A program made the position numbers and the translations under genes. A DNA stretch of 64,000 nucleotides from Colletes latitarsis. Lineage: Eukaryota > Arthropoda > Insecta > Hymenoptera > Colletidae. The notes under the pieces are model-generated. The model saw nothing but the letters and a program-made list of their open reading frames with translations, had not been told where the DNA came from and did no database searches. The DNA lies in NCBI RefSeq assembly GCF_051014445.1, contig NW_027488370.1, positions 8,246,001-8,310,000 of the forward strand. The letters run 5' to 3'. Each line of letters begins with the position of its first letter. Within the stretch, counting starts at the first letter, position 1. Below are positions 1-12,700 of this stretch, one piece after another.

Positions 1-330
1 CCTGGGTTTTTACTGGATTGGTTCACGTAATAATGTGGTACCACACTGAAACATTCAATTAAACCTGGTCTTGATAAATATTATAGAGGATAACGCATGT
101 TAGGTTTGGGTTAGGTCTAGGATTTGCCCTCATCAGGCTCATACTTTCGCATATTTCTCATACTTCATGGCTAGATCCTGGGCTGTTTCTGGATTGCATC
201 ACGTAGTAATGTGGTACCACACAGAAACAGTCAATTAAACCTGGTTTGGATCAATATTTATAGGATAACGCATGTTAGGTCTAGGTTAGCCCTGGGATTT
301 TCACTCATCAGACTCATACTTTCGCATTTT
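1..330. repeat. Diverged monomer subtype at the left edge
   Basis: The first two monomers read ataacgcatgttaggt where nearly all others read ataacgccggttat. They also have catcaggctcatac or catcagactcatac instead of catctggctc. Further private changes include attatagagg, catatttctcatac, cttcatggctag and ttaggtttgggttagg. I counted roughly 20 differences from the consensus in the first complete monomer, about 11%. I saw the cgcatgttag form nowhere else in the window. This may be an older layer or an approach to the array edge. Confidence 0.75.
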
Positions 331-1830
331 TCGCATACTTGTTGGCCAGATCTTGGGTTTTTTCTGGCTTGGACCACGTAGTAATTTGGTACCACACCGA
401 AACAGTCAATTAAGCCTGGTTGCGATTAATATTTTAGAGGATAACGCCGGTTATTTCTAGGTTAGGTCTGGGATCTGCCCTCATCTGTCACGTACTTTCG
501 CATTTTTCGCATACTTGTTGGCCAGATCCTGGCCTTTTTCTGGCCTGTATCACGTAGTATTGCGGTACCACACCGAAACAGTCAATTAAACCTGGTTGCG
601 ATTAATATTTTAGAGGATAACGCCGGTTATTTCTAGGTTAGGTCCGGGATTTGCCCTCATCTGTCACGTACTTTCGCATTTTTCGCATACTTGTTGGCCA
701 GGGCCTGGCCTTTTTCTGGTCTGTATCACGTAGTAATGCGGTACCACACCGAAACAGTCAATTAATCCTGGTTGCGATTATTATTTTAGAGGATAACGCT
801 GGTTATGTCTGGGTTAGTTCTGGTATATGCAATCATCTGGCTCATACTTTCGCAATTTTCGCGTACTCGTTGGCCAGATCTTGGGTTTCTTGTGGTTTGG
901 ATCACGTACTAATGCGGTACCACACCGAAACAGTCAATTAAACCTGGTTGCGATTAATATTTTAGAGGATAACGCCGGTTATGTCTCGGTTAGGTCTAGG
1001 ATTTGCCGTCATCTGTCTCGTACTTTCGCGTATTTCGCATACTTGTTGGCCAGATCCTGGCCTATTTCTGATTTGGATCCCGTAGTAATGTGGTACCACA
1101 CTGAAACAGTCAATAAAAGCTGGTTGCGATTAATATTTTAGAGGATAACGCCGGTTATGTCACGGTTAGGTCTGGGATTTGCCCTCATCTGTCTCGTACT
1201 TTCGCATTTTTCGCATACTTGTTGGGCAAATCCTGGCATTTTTCTGGTCTGTATCACGTAGTATTGCGGTACCACACCGAAACAGTCAATTAAACCTGGT
1301 TGCGATTAATATTTTAGAGGATAACGCCGGTTATTCCTAGGTTAGGTCCGGGATTTGCCCTCATCTGTCACGTACTTTCGCATTTTTCGCATACTTGTTG
1401 GCCAGGGCCTGGCCTTTTTCTGGTCTGTATCACGTAGTAATGCGGTACCACACCGAAACAGTCAATTAAACCTGGTTGCGATTAATGTTTTAGAGGATAA
1501 CGCTGGTTATGTCTGGGTTAGTTCTGGTATTTGCAATCATCTGGCTCATACTTTCGCAATTTTCGCGAGCTCGTTGGCCAGATCTTGGGTTTTTTGTGGT
1601 TTGGATCCCGTCGTAATGTGGTTCCACACCGAAGCAGTCAATTAAACCTGGTTGCGATGAATATTTTGGAGGATAACGCCGGTTATGTCTCGGTTAGGTC
1701 TGGGATTTGCCCTCATCTGGCTCGTACTTTCGCATTTTTCGCATACTAGTTGGCCAGATCGTGGCCTTTTTCCCGCTTGGACCACGTAGTATTGTGGTAC
1801 CACACCGAAACAGTCAATTAAACCTGGGTT
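331..1830. repeat. Monomer block with a 4-monomer (704 bp) local duplication
   Basis: About 545-885 matches about 1249-1589 at an offset of exactly 704 bp. Both contain the uncommon combination gtattgcggtacc, aggttaggtccggg, catctgtcacgtac and gttggccagggcctgg. After 885 and 1589 the two diverge: ggatcacgtacta against ggatcccgtcgta. The surrounding monomers are ordinary members of the left-zone subtypes, many with tctggtctgtatcacg. No other feature is visible here. Confidence 0.75.
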
Positions 1831-4760
1831 CGATTAATATTTTAGAGGATAACGCCGGTTATATCTCGGTTGGGCCTGGGATTTGCCCTCATCTGGCTAG
1901 TACCTTCGCATTTTTCGCCTACTTGTTGGCTAGATCCTGAGCTTTTTCTGGTTTGAATCCCGTAATAATGACGCTCCACACCGAAACAGTCAATTAAACC
2001 TGGGTTCGATTAATATTTTAGAGGATAACGCCGGTTATATCTCGGTTAGGTCTGGTATTTGCCCTCATCTGGCTCGTACCTTCGCATTTCTCGCATACTT
2101 GTTGGCCAGATCCTGGCCTTTTCCAGGTTTAGATCACGTAGTAATGCGGTACCACACCGAAACAGTCAATTAAACCTGGTTGCGATTAATATTTTAGAGG
2201 ATAACGCCGGTTATGTCTCGGTTAGGTCTGGGATTTGCCCTCATCTGTCTCGTACTTTCGCATTTTTCGCATACTTGTTGGCCAGATCCTGGCATTTTTC
2301 TGGTCTGTATCCCGTCGTAATGTGGTTCCACACCGAAACAGTCAATTAATCCTGGTTGCGATTAATATTTTAGAGGATAACGCTGGTTATGTCTGGGATA
2401 GTTCTGGTATTTGCAATCATCTGGCTCCTACCTTCGCATTTTCCGCCTACTTGTTGGCAAGATCCTGGGCTTTTTGTGGTTTGGATCACGTAGTAATGCG
2501 GTACCACACCGTAACTGTCAATTAAACCTGGTTGCGGTTAATATTTTGGAGGATAACGCCGGTTATGTCTGGGCTAGGTCTGGGATTTGCCCTTATCTGG
2601 CTTGCACTTTCGCATTTCTCGCATACTTGTTGGCCAGATCCAGTCTTTTTTCTGGCCCCGACCACGTAGTAATGCGGTACCACACCGTAACAGTCAATTA
2701 AACCTGGTTGCGGTTAATTTTTGGAGGATAACGCCGGTTATGTTTGGGTTAGTTCTGGTATTTGCAATCAACAGGCTCGTACCTTCGCATTTTTCGCCTA
2801 CTTGTTGGCCAGATCCTGGGCTGTTTCTGGTTTGGATCACGTACTAATGCGGTACCAGACCGAAACAGTCAATTAATCCTGGTTGCGATTAATATTTTAG
2901 AGGATAACGCCGGTTATGTCTCGGTTAGGTCTGGTATTTGCCCTCATCTGGCTCGTACTTTCGCATTTCTCGCATACTTGTTGGCCAGATCCCGGCATTT
3001 TTCTGGTCTGTATCACGTAGTATTGCGGTACCACTCCGAAACAGTCAATTAAACCTGGTTGCGATTAATATTTTAGAGGATAACGCTGGTTATGTCTGGG
3101 TTAGTTCTGGTATTTGCAATCATCTGGATCATACTTTCGCAATTATCGCGTACTTGTTGGCCAGATCTTGGGTTTTTTCTGGCTTGGACCACGTACTAAT
3201 GCGGTACCAGACCGAAACAGTCAATTAAGCCTGGTTGCGATTAATATTTTAGAGGATAACGCCGGTTATGTCTCGGTTAGGTCTGGTATTTGCCCTCATC
3301 TGGCTCGTACTTTCGCATTTCTCGCATACTTGTTGGCCAGATCCTGGCATTTTTCTGGTCTGTATCACGTAGTATTGCGGTACCACACCGAAACAGTCAA
3401 TTAAACCTGGTTGCGATTAATATTTTAGAGGATAACGCCGGTTATATCTCGGTTGGGCCTGGGATTTGCCCTCATCTGGCTAGTACCTTCGCATTTTTCG
3501 CCTACTTGTTGGCTAGATCCTGAGCTTTTTCTGGTTTGAATCCCGTAATAATGACGCTCCACACCGAAACAGTCAATTAAACCTGGGTTCGATTAATATT
3601 TTAGAGGATAACGCCGGTTATATCTCGGTTAGGTCTGGTATTTGCCCTCATCTGGCTCGTACCTTCGCATTTCTCGCATACTTGTTGGCCAGATCCTGGC
3701 CTTTTCCAGGTTTAGATCACGTAGTAATGCGGTACCACACCGAAACAGTCAATTAAACCTGGTTGCGATTAATATTTTAGAGGATAACGCCGGTTATGTC
3801 TCGGTTAGGTCTGGGATTTGCCCTCATCTGTCTCGTACTTTCGCATTTTTCGCATACTTGTTGGCCAGATCCTGGCATTTTTCTGGTCTGTATCCCGTCG
3901 TAATGTGGTTCCACACCGAAACAGTCAATTAATCCTGGTTGCGATTAATATTTTAGAGGATAACGCTGGTTATGTCTGGGATAGTTCTGGTATTTGCAAT
4001 CATCTGGCTCGTACCTTCGCATTTTCCGCCTACTTGTTGGCAAGATCCTGGGCTTTTTGTGGTTTGGATCACGTAGTAATGCGGTACCACACCGTAACTG
4101 TCAATTAAACCTGGTTGCGGTTAATATTTTGGAGGATAACGCCGGTTATGTCTGGGCTAGGTCTGGGATTTGCCCTTATCTGGCTTGCACTTTCGCATTT
4201 CTCGCATACTTGTTGGCCAGATCCTGTCTTTTTTCTGGCCCCGACCACGTAGTAATGCGGTACCACACCGTAACAGTCAATTAAACCTGGTTGCGGTTAA
4301 TTTTTGGAGGATAACGCCGGTTATGTTTGGGTTAGTTCTGGTATTTGCAATCATCAGGCTCGTACCTTCGCATTTTTCGCCTACTTGTTGGCCAGATCCT
4401 GGGCTGTTTCTGGTTTGGATCACGTACTAATGCGGTACCAGACCGAAACAGTCAATTAATCCTGGTTGCGATTAATATTTTAGAGGATAACGCCGGGTAT
4501 GTCTCGGTTAGGTCTGGTATTTGCCCTCATCTGGCTCGTACTTTCGCATTTCTCGCATACTTGTTGGCCAGATCCTGGCATTTTTCTGGTCTGTATCACG
4601 TAGTATTGCGGTACCACACCGAAACAGTCAATTAAACCTGGTTGCGATTAATATTTTAGAGGATAACGCTGGTTATGTCTGGCTTAGTTCTGGTATTTGC
4701 AATCATCTGGATCATACTTTCGCAATTATCGCGTACTTGTTGGCCAGATCTAGGGTTTTT
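1831..4760. repeat. Nine-monomer higher-order repeat, two copies (offset 1583 bp)
   Basis: About 1831-3177 is repeated at about 3414-4760 with an offset of 1583 bp (nine monomers minus 1 bp). Private markers occur once in each copy: ttatatctcggttgggcctggg, gtaataatgacgctccacacc, gcgattttccgcctac-type changes, ggccccgaccacg, and a monomer shortened by 1 bp at ggttaatttttggagg. A few single-base differences separate the copies (for example gctcctacc against gctcgtacc near 2427 and 4010). The left boundary is visible as mismatches at 1828 and 1830 against 3411 and 3413. Confidence 0.85.
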
Positions 4761-5405
4761 TCTGGCTTGGACCAGGTAGTAATTTGGTACCACACTGAAA
4801 CAGTCAATTAAACCTGGTTGCGATTAATATTTTAGAGGATAACGCCGGTTATGTCTCGGTTAGGTCTGGGATTTCGCCTCATCTGGCACGTACTTTTCCA
4901 TTTCCCGCATACTTGTTGTCCAGATCCTGGCCTTTTTCTGGCTTGGACCACGTAGTGATGTGGTACCACACCGAAACAGTCAATTAAACCTGGTTGCGAT
5001 TAATATTTTAGAGGATGACGCTGGTTATGTCTGGGTTAGTTCTGGTATTTGCAATCATCTGGCTCATACTTTCGCAATTTTCGCGTACTCGTTGGCCAGA
5101 TCTTGGGTTTTTTGTGGTTTGGATCCCGTCGTAATGTGGATCCACACCGAAACAGTCAATTAAACCTGGTTGCGATTAATATTTTAGAGGATGACGCTGG
5201 TTATGTCTGGGTTAGTTCTGGTATTTGCAATCATCTGGCTCATACTTTCGCATTTTTCGCATACTTGTTGGCCAGATTCTGGCCTTTTTCTGGCCCGGGC
5301 AATGTAGTATGTGGTACCACGCCGAAACAGGCAATTAAAACTGGTTTCGATTAATATTTTAGAGGATAACGCCGGTTATGTCTCGGTTAGGTCTGGTATT
5401 TGCCC
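4761..5405. repeat. Linking monomers between two higher-order blocks
   Basis: Three to four satellite monomers of the left-zone subtypes. They include two with the gaggatgacgctgg change and one with ggcccgggcaatgtag at about 5296. I see no duplication boundary inside the segment other than similarity of adjacent monomers, and no gene or inserted element. Confidence 0.7.
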
Positions 5406-8400
5406 TCATCTGGCTCGTACTTTCGCATTTCTCGCATACTTGTTGGTCAGATCCTGGCCTTTTCCTGGTTTAGATCACGTAGTAATGCGGTACCACACCG
5501 AAACTGTCAATTAAACCTGGTTGCGATTAATATTTTAGAGGATAACGCTGGTTATGTCTGGATTAGTTCTGGTATTTGCGATCATCTGGATCATACTTTC
5601 GCAATTATCGCGTACTTGTTGGCCAGATCTTGGGTTTTTTCTGCTTGGACCACGTAGTAATTTGGTACCACACTGAAACAGTCAATTAAACCTGGTTGCG
5701 ATTAATACTTTAGAGGATAACGCCGGTTATGTCTCGGTTAGGTCTGGGATTTGGCCCCATCTGGCACGTACTTTCGCATTTCTCGCATACTTGTCCAGAT
5801 CCTGGCCTTTTTCTGGCTTGGACCACGTAGTGATGTGGTACCACACCGAAACAGTCAATTAATCCTGGTTGCGATTATTATTTTAGAGGATAACGCTGGT
5901 TATGTCTGGGTTAGTTCTGGTATATGCAATCATCTGGCTCATACTTTCGCAATTTTCGCGTACTCGTTGGCCAGATCTTGAGTTTCTTGTGGTTTGGATC
6001 CCGTCGTAATGTGGTTCCACACCGAAGCAGTCAATTAAACCTGGTTGCGATGAATATTTTGGAGGATAACGCCGGTTATGTCTCGGTTAGGTCAGGGATT
6101 TGCCCTCATCTGGCTCGTACTTTCGCATTTCTCGCGTACTTGTCGGCCAGATCTTGGGTTTTTCTGGCTTGGACCACGTAGTAATTTGGTACCACACTGA
6201 AACAGTCAATTAAACCTGGTTGCGATTAATATCTTAGAGGATAACGCTGGTTATGTCTGGGTTAGTTCTGGTATATGCAATCATCTGGCTCATACTTTCG
6301 CAATTTTCGCGAACTCGTTGGCCAGATCTTGGGTTTTTTGTGGTTTGGATCCCGTCGTAATGTGGTTCCACACCGAAGCAGTCAATTAAACCTGGTTGCG
6401 ATGAATATTTTGGAGGATAACGCCGGTTATGCCTCGGTTAGGTCAGGGATTTGCCCTCATCTGGCTCGTACTTTCGCATTTTTCGCATACTTGTTGGCCA
6501 GATCGTGGCCTTTTTCCGGCTTCGACCACGTACTAATGTGGTACCACACCGAAACAGTCAATAGAATCGCTGGTTGCGATTAATATTTTAGAGGATAACG
6601 CCGGTTATGTCTGGGTTACGTCTGGTAGTTGCCCCCATCTGGCTCGTACTTAGGCGTTTCTCGCATACTTGTTGGCCAGATCCAGGATTTTTTCTGGTTT
6701 GTATCCCTTCGTAATGTGGTTCCACACCGAAACAGTCAATTAATCCTGGTTGCGATTAATATTTTAGGGGATAACGCTGGTTATGTCTGGTATTTGCCCT
6801 CATCTGGCTCGTACCTTCGCATTTCTCGCATACTTGTTGGCCAGATCCTGGCCTTTTCCTGGTTTAGATCACGTAGTAATGCGGTACCACACCGAAACAG
6901 TCAATTAAACCTGGTTGCGATTAATATTTTAGAGGATAACGCTGGTTATGTCTCGGTTAGGTCTGGGATTTGCCCTCATCTGTCTCGTACTTTCGCATTT
7001 TTCGCATACTTGTTGGACAGATCCTGGCATTTTTCTGGTCTGTATCACGTAGTATTGCGGTACCACACCGAAACAGTCAATTAAACCTGGTTGCGATTAA
7101 TATTTTAGAGGATAACGCTGGTTATGTCTGGGTTAGTTCTGGTATATGCAATCATCTGGCTAGTACTTTCGCATTTTTCGCATACTTGTTGGCCAGATCG
7201 TGGCCTCTTTCTGGCTTGGACCAAGTAGTAATGTGGGACCATACTCAAACAGTCAATTAAACCTGGTTGCGATTAATATTTTAGAGGATAACGCCGGTTA
7301 CTTATCGGTTAGGTCTGGGATTTGCCCTCATCTGGCTCATACTTTTGCAATTTCCGCGTACTTGTTGGCCAGATCTTGGGTTTTTTGTGGTTTGGATCCC
7401 GTCGTAATGAGGATCCACACCGAAGCAGTCAATTAAGCCTGGTTGCGATGAATATTTTAGAGGATAACGCTGGTTATGTTTGGGTTAGTTCTGCTATTTG
7501 CAATCATCTGGCTCGTACATTCGCATTTTTCGCCTACTTGTTGGCAAGATCCTGGGTTTTTTCTGGTTTGGATCACGTAGTAATGCGTTACCTCACTGAA
7601 ACAGTCAATTAAACCTGGTTGCGATTAATATTTGAGAGGATAACGCCGGTCATGTCTCGGTTAGGTCAGGGATTTGCCCTCATCTGGCTCGTACATTCGC
7701 ATTCTTCGCATACATGTTGGCCAGTTCCTGGGCATTTTCTGGTTTGGATCACGTAGTAATGTGGTGCCACACTGAAACAGTCAATACAAGCTGGTTCCGA
7801 TTAGTATTTTAGAGGATAGCGACGGTTATTTCTCGGTTAGGTCTGGGATTTGCCCTCATCTGTCTCGTACTTTCACATTTTTCGCGTACTTGTTGGCCAG
7901 ATCCTGGCCTTTTTCTGGTCTGTATCACGTAGTAATGCGGTACCACACCGAAGCAGTCAATTAAGCCTGGTTGCGATGAATATTTTAGAGGATAACGCTG
8001 GTTATGTTTGGGTTAGTTCTGCTATTTGCAATCATCTGGCTCGTACATTCGCATTTTTCGCCTACTTGTTGGCAAGATCCTGGGTTTTTTCTGGTTTGGA
8101 TCACGTAGTAATGCGTTACCCCACTGAAACAGTCAATTAAACCTGGTTGCGATTAATATTTTAGAGGATAACGCCGGTTATGTCTAGGTTAGGTCCGGTA
8201 TTTGCAATCATCTGGCTCGTACTTTCGCATTTATCTCATACTTGTTTACAAGATCCTGGCCTTTTTCTGGTTTGGATCACGTAGTAATGCGGTACCACAC
8301 CGAAACAGTCAATTAAACCTCGTTGCGATTAATATTTTATGGGATAACGCCGGTTACGTCTCGGTTAGGTCTGGGATTTTCCCTCATCTGGCTCGTACTT

Positions 8401-9790
8401 TCGCATTTTTCGCATTCTTGTTGGCCCGATCCTGGCCTTTTTCTGGTGTGGATCACGTAGTAATGTGGTACCACACTGAGACAGTCATTAAAAGCATGTT
8501 CCGATTCGTATTTTAGAGGATAACGCAGGTTACGTCTGGATTAGTTCTGGTATTTGCATTCATCTGGCTCATACTGTCGCGTTTTTCGCATACTTGTTGG
8601 CCAAATCCTGGGTTCTTTCTGGTTTGGATCCCGTACTAATGTGGTTCCACACCGAAACAGTCAATTAAACCTGGTTGCGATTAATATATTAGAGGATAAC
8701 GCTGGTTTGTCTGGGTTAGGTATGGTATTTGCCCCCATCTGGCTCGTACTTTCGCATTTATCTCATACTTGTTTGCAAGATCCTGGCCTTTTTCTGGTTT
8801 GGATCACGTAGTAATGCGGTACCACACCGAAACAGTCAATTAAACCTCGTTGCGATTAATATTTTATGGGATAACGCCGGTTACGTCTCGGTTAGGTCTG
8901 GGATTTTCCCTCATCTGCCTCGTACTTTCGCCTTTTTCGCATTCTTGTTGGCCCGATCCTGGGCTTTTTCTGGTGTGGATCACGTAGTAATGTGGTACCA
9001 CACTGAGACAGTCATTAAAAGCATGTTCCGATTCGTATTTTAGAGGATGACGCTGGTTATGTCAGGGTTAGTTCTGGTATTTGCAATCATCTGGCTCGTA
9101 TTTTCGCATTTTTCGCATACTTGTTGGCCAGATCCTGGCCATTTTCAGGGTTGGACCACGTAGTAATATGGTACCATGCCAAAACAGGCAACTAAACCTG
9201 GTTGCGATTAATATTTTAGAGGAGAACACTGTTTATGTCTCGCTTAGTTCTGGTATGTGCAATCATCTGGCTGATACTTTCGCGTTTTTCGAATACATGT
9301 TGGCCAGATCCTGGCCTTTTTCTGGTTTGGATCGCATAGTAATGCGGTACCACACCGAAACAGTCAGTTAAACCTGGTTGCGATTAATATTTTAGAGGAT
9401 AACGCCGGTTATGTCACGGTTAGGTCTGGGATTTGCCGTCATCTGGCTCGTATTTTCGCATTTTTCGCATACTTGTTGGCCAGATCCTGGTCTTTTTCTG
9501 GCTTGGACCACGTAGTAATGTGGTATCACACTGAAACAGTCAATTAAACCTGGTTGCGCTTAACATTTCGGAGGATAACGCCGGTTATGTCTCGGTTAGG
9601 ACTGGGATTTTCCCTCATCTGGCTCGTACTTTCGCATTTTGCGCATACTTGTTGGCCAGATCCAGGGCTATTTCTGGCTTGGACCACGTAGTAATGTGGA
9701 ACTACACCGAAACAGTGAATTAAACCCGGTTGCGATTAATATTTTAGAGTTTAACGCCGGTTACGTCTGTGTTAGGTCTGGTATTTGCCA
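5406..9790. repeat. Large higher-order unit D1 (4385 bp, about 25 monomers)
   Basis: This is the first copy of a large tandem duplication. Matching positions lie 4385 bp downstream up to about 7195, and 4913 bp downstream from there on. Markers shared with the second copy include gatttggccccatctggc (5751), the 3-bp-shorter cttgtccagatcc (5790), an 11-bp deletion at about 6786, gtcaatagaatcgctgg (6560), tttatgggataacg (8335 and 8865), gaggagaacactgttt (9220) and agagtttaacgcc (9745). The sequences look almost identical over the parts compared. D1 lacks three monomers present in D2. Confidence 0.92.
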
Positions 9791-12700
9791 TCATCTGGCT
9801 CGTACTTTCGCATTTCTCGCATACTTGTTGGTCAGATCCTGGCCTTTTCCTGGTTTAGATCACGTAGTAATGCGGTACCACACCGAAACTGTCAATTAAA
9901 CCTGGTTGCGATTAATATTTTAGAGGATAACGCTGGTTATGTCTGGATTAGTTCTGGTATTTGCGATCATCTGGATCATACTTTCGCAATTATCGCGTAC
10001 TTGTTGGCCAGATCTTGGGTTTTTTCTGCTTGGACCACGTAGTAATTTGGTACCACACTGAAACAGTCAATTAAACCTGGTTGCGATTAATACTTTAGAG
10101 GATAACGCCGGTTATGTCTCGGTTAGGTCTGGGATTTGGCCCCATCTGGCACGTACTTTCGCATTTCTCGCATACTTGTCCAGATCCTGGCCTTTTTCTG
10201 GCTTGGACCACGTAGTGATGTGGTACCACACCGAAACAGTCAATTAATCCTGGTTGCGATTATTATTTTAGAGGATAACGCTGGTTATGTCTGGGTTAGT
10301 TCTGGTATATGCAATCATCTGGCTCATACTTTCGCAATTTTCGCGTACTCGTTGGCCAGATCTTGAGTTTCTTGTGGTTTGGATCCCGTCGTAATGTGGT
10401 TCCACACCGAAGCAGTCAATTAAACCTGGTTGCGATGAATATTTTGGAGGATAACGCCGGTTATGTCTCGGTTAGGTCAGGGATTTGCCCTCATCTGGCT
10501 CGTACTTTCGCATTTCTCGCGTACTTGTCGGCCAGATCTTGGGTTTTTCTGGCTTGGACCACGTAGTAATTTGGTACCACACTGAAACAGTCAATTAAAC
10601 CTGGTTGCGATTAATATCTTAGAGGATAACGCTGGTTATGTCTGGGTTAGTTCTGGTATATGCAATCATCTGGCTCATACTTTCGCAATTTTCGCGAACT
10701 CGTTGGCCAGATCTTGGGTTTTTTGTGGTTTGGATCCCGTCGTAATGTGGTTCCACACCGAAGCAGTCAATTAAACCTGGTTGCGATGAATATTTTGGAG
10801 GATAACGCCGGTTATGCCTCGGTTAGGTCAGGGATTTGCCCTCATCTGGCTCGTACTTTCGCATTTTTCGCATACTTGTTGGCCAGATCGTGGCCTTTTT
10901 CCGGCTTCGACCACGTACTAATGTGGTACCACACCGAAACAGTCAATAGAATCGCTGGTTGCGATTAATATTTTAGAGGATAACGCCGGTTATGTCTGGG
11001 TTACGTCTGGTAGTTGCCCCCATCTGGCTCGTACTTAGGCGTTTCTCGCATACTTGTTGGCCAGATCCAGGATTTTTTCTGGTTTGTATCCCTTCGTAAT
11101 GTGGTTCCACACCGAAACAGTCAATTAATCCTGGTTGCGATTAATATTTTAGGGGATAACGCTGGTTATGTCTGGTATTTGCCCTCATCTGGCTCGTACC
11201 TTCGCATTTCTCGCATACTTGTTGGCCAGATCCTGGCCTTTTCCTGGTTTAGATCACGTAGTAATGCGGTACCACACCGAAACAGTCAATTAAACCTGGT
11301 TGCGATTAATATTTTAGAGGATAACGCTGGTTATGTCTCGGTTAGGTCTGGGATTTGCCCTCATCTGTCTCGTACTTTCGCATTTTTCGCATACTTGTTG
11401 GACAGATCCTGGCATTTTTCTGGTCTGTATCACGTAGTATTGCGGTACCACACCGAAACAGTCAATTAAACCTGGTTGCGATTAATATTTTAGAGGATAA
11501 CGCTGGTTATGTCTGGGTTAGTTCTGGTATATGCAATCATCTGGCTAGTACTTTCGCATTTTTCGCATACTTGTTGGCCAGATCGTGGCCTTTTTCCAGC
11601 TTGGACCACGTAGTAATGTGGTACCACACCGAAACAGTCAATAGAAGATGGTTGCGATTAATATTTTAGAGGATAACGCTGGTTATGTCTGGGTTAGTTC
11701 TGGTATTTGCAATCATCCGGCTCGTACCTTCGCATTTTCTACCTACTTGTTGGCAAGATCCTGGGCTTTTTCTGGTTTGGATCACGCAGTAATGCGGTAC
11801 CACACCGTAACAGTCAATTAAACCTGGTTGCGCTTAATATTTTGGAGGATAACGCCGGTTATGTCTGGGTTAGGTCTGGGATTTGCCCTTATCTGGCTCG
11901 TACTTTCGCATTTTTCGCATACTTGTTGGCCAGATCGTGGCCTTTTTCCAGCTTGGACCACGTAGTAATGTGGTACCACACCGAAACAGTCAATAGAAGA
12001 TGGTTGCGATTAATATTTTAGAGGATAACGCTGGTTATGTCTGGGTTAGTTCTGGTATATGCAATCATCTGGCTAGTACTTTCGCATTTTTCGCATACTT
12101 GTTGGCCAGATCGTGGCCTCTTTCTGGCTTGGACCAAGTAGTAATGTGGGACCATACTCAAACAGTCAATTAAACCTGGTTGCGATTAATATTTTAGAGG
12201 ATAACGCCGGTTACTTATCGGTTAGGTCTGGGATTTGCCCTCATCTGGCTCATACTTTTGCAATTTCCGCGTACTTGTTGGCCAGATCTTGGGTTTTTTG
12301 TGGTTTGGATCCCGTCGTAATGAGGATCCACACCGAAGCAGTCAATTAAGCCTGGTTGCGATGAATATTTTAGAGGATAACGCTGGTTATGTTTGGGTTA
12401 GTTCTGCTATTTGCAATCATCTGGCTCGTACATTCGCATTTTTCGCCTACTTGTTGGCAAGATCCTGGGTTTTTTCTGGTTTGGATCACGTAGTAATGCG
12501 TTACCTCACTGAAACAGTCAATTAAACCTGGTTGCGATTAATATTTGAGAGGATAACGCCGGTCATGTCTCGGTTAGGTCAGGGATTTGCCCTCATCTGG
12601 CTCGTACATTCGCATTCTTCGCATACATGTTGGCCAGTTCCTGGGCATTTTCTGGTTTGGATCACGTAGTAATGTGGTGCCACACTGAAACAGTCAATAC

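Noticed and set aside
651..941. Open reading frames of about 96-104 codons recurring throughout the array on the + strand (and about 85 codons on the - strand)
   Set aside because: They begin at TTG rather than ATG and end at the same gtcaattaa in nearly every monomer. They arise because 176 is not a multiple of 3, so two reading frames are joined across monomers. They overlap each other every 176 bp, and I see no codon-level constraint, promoter or known domain. The 130-151 codon examples (6629, 11014, 57672, 63301) come from small deletions that shift frame.
6629..7084. A 151-codon open frame with two similar halves, repeated at 11014
   Set aside because: The length is explained by the 11-bp deletion between GTCTGG repeats, which lets two monomers stay in one frame. 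It is satellite sequence throughout.
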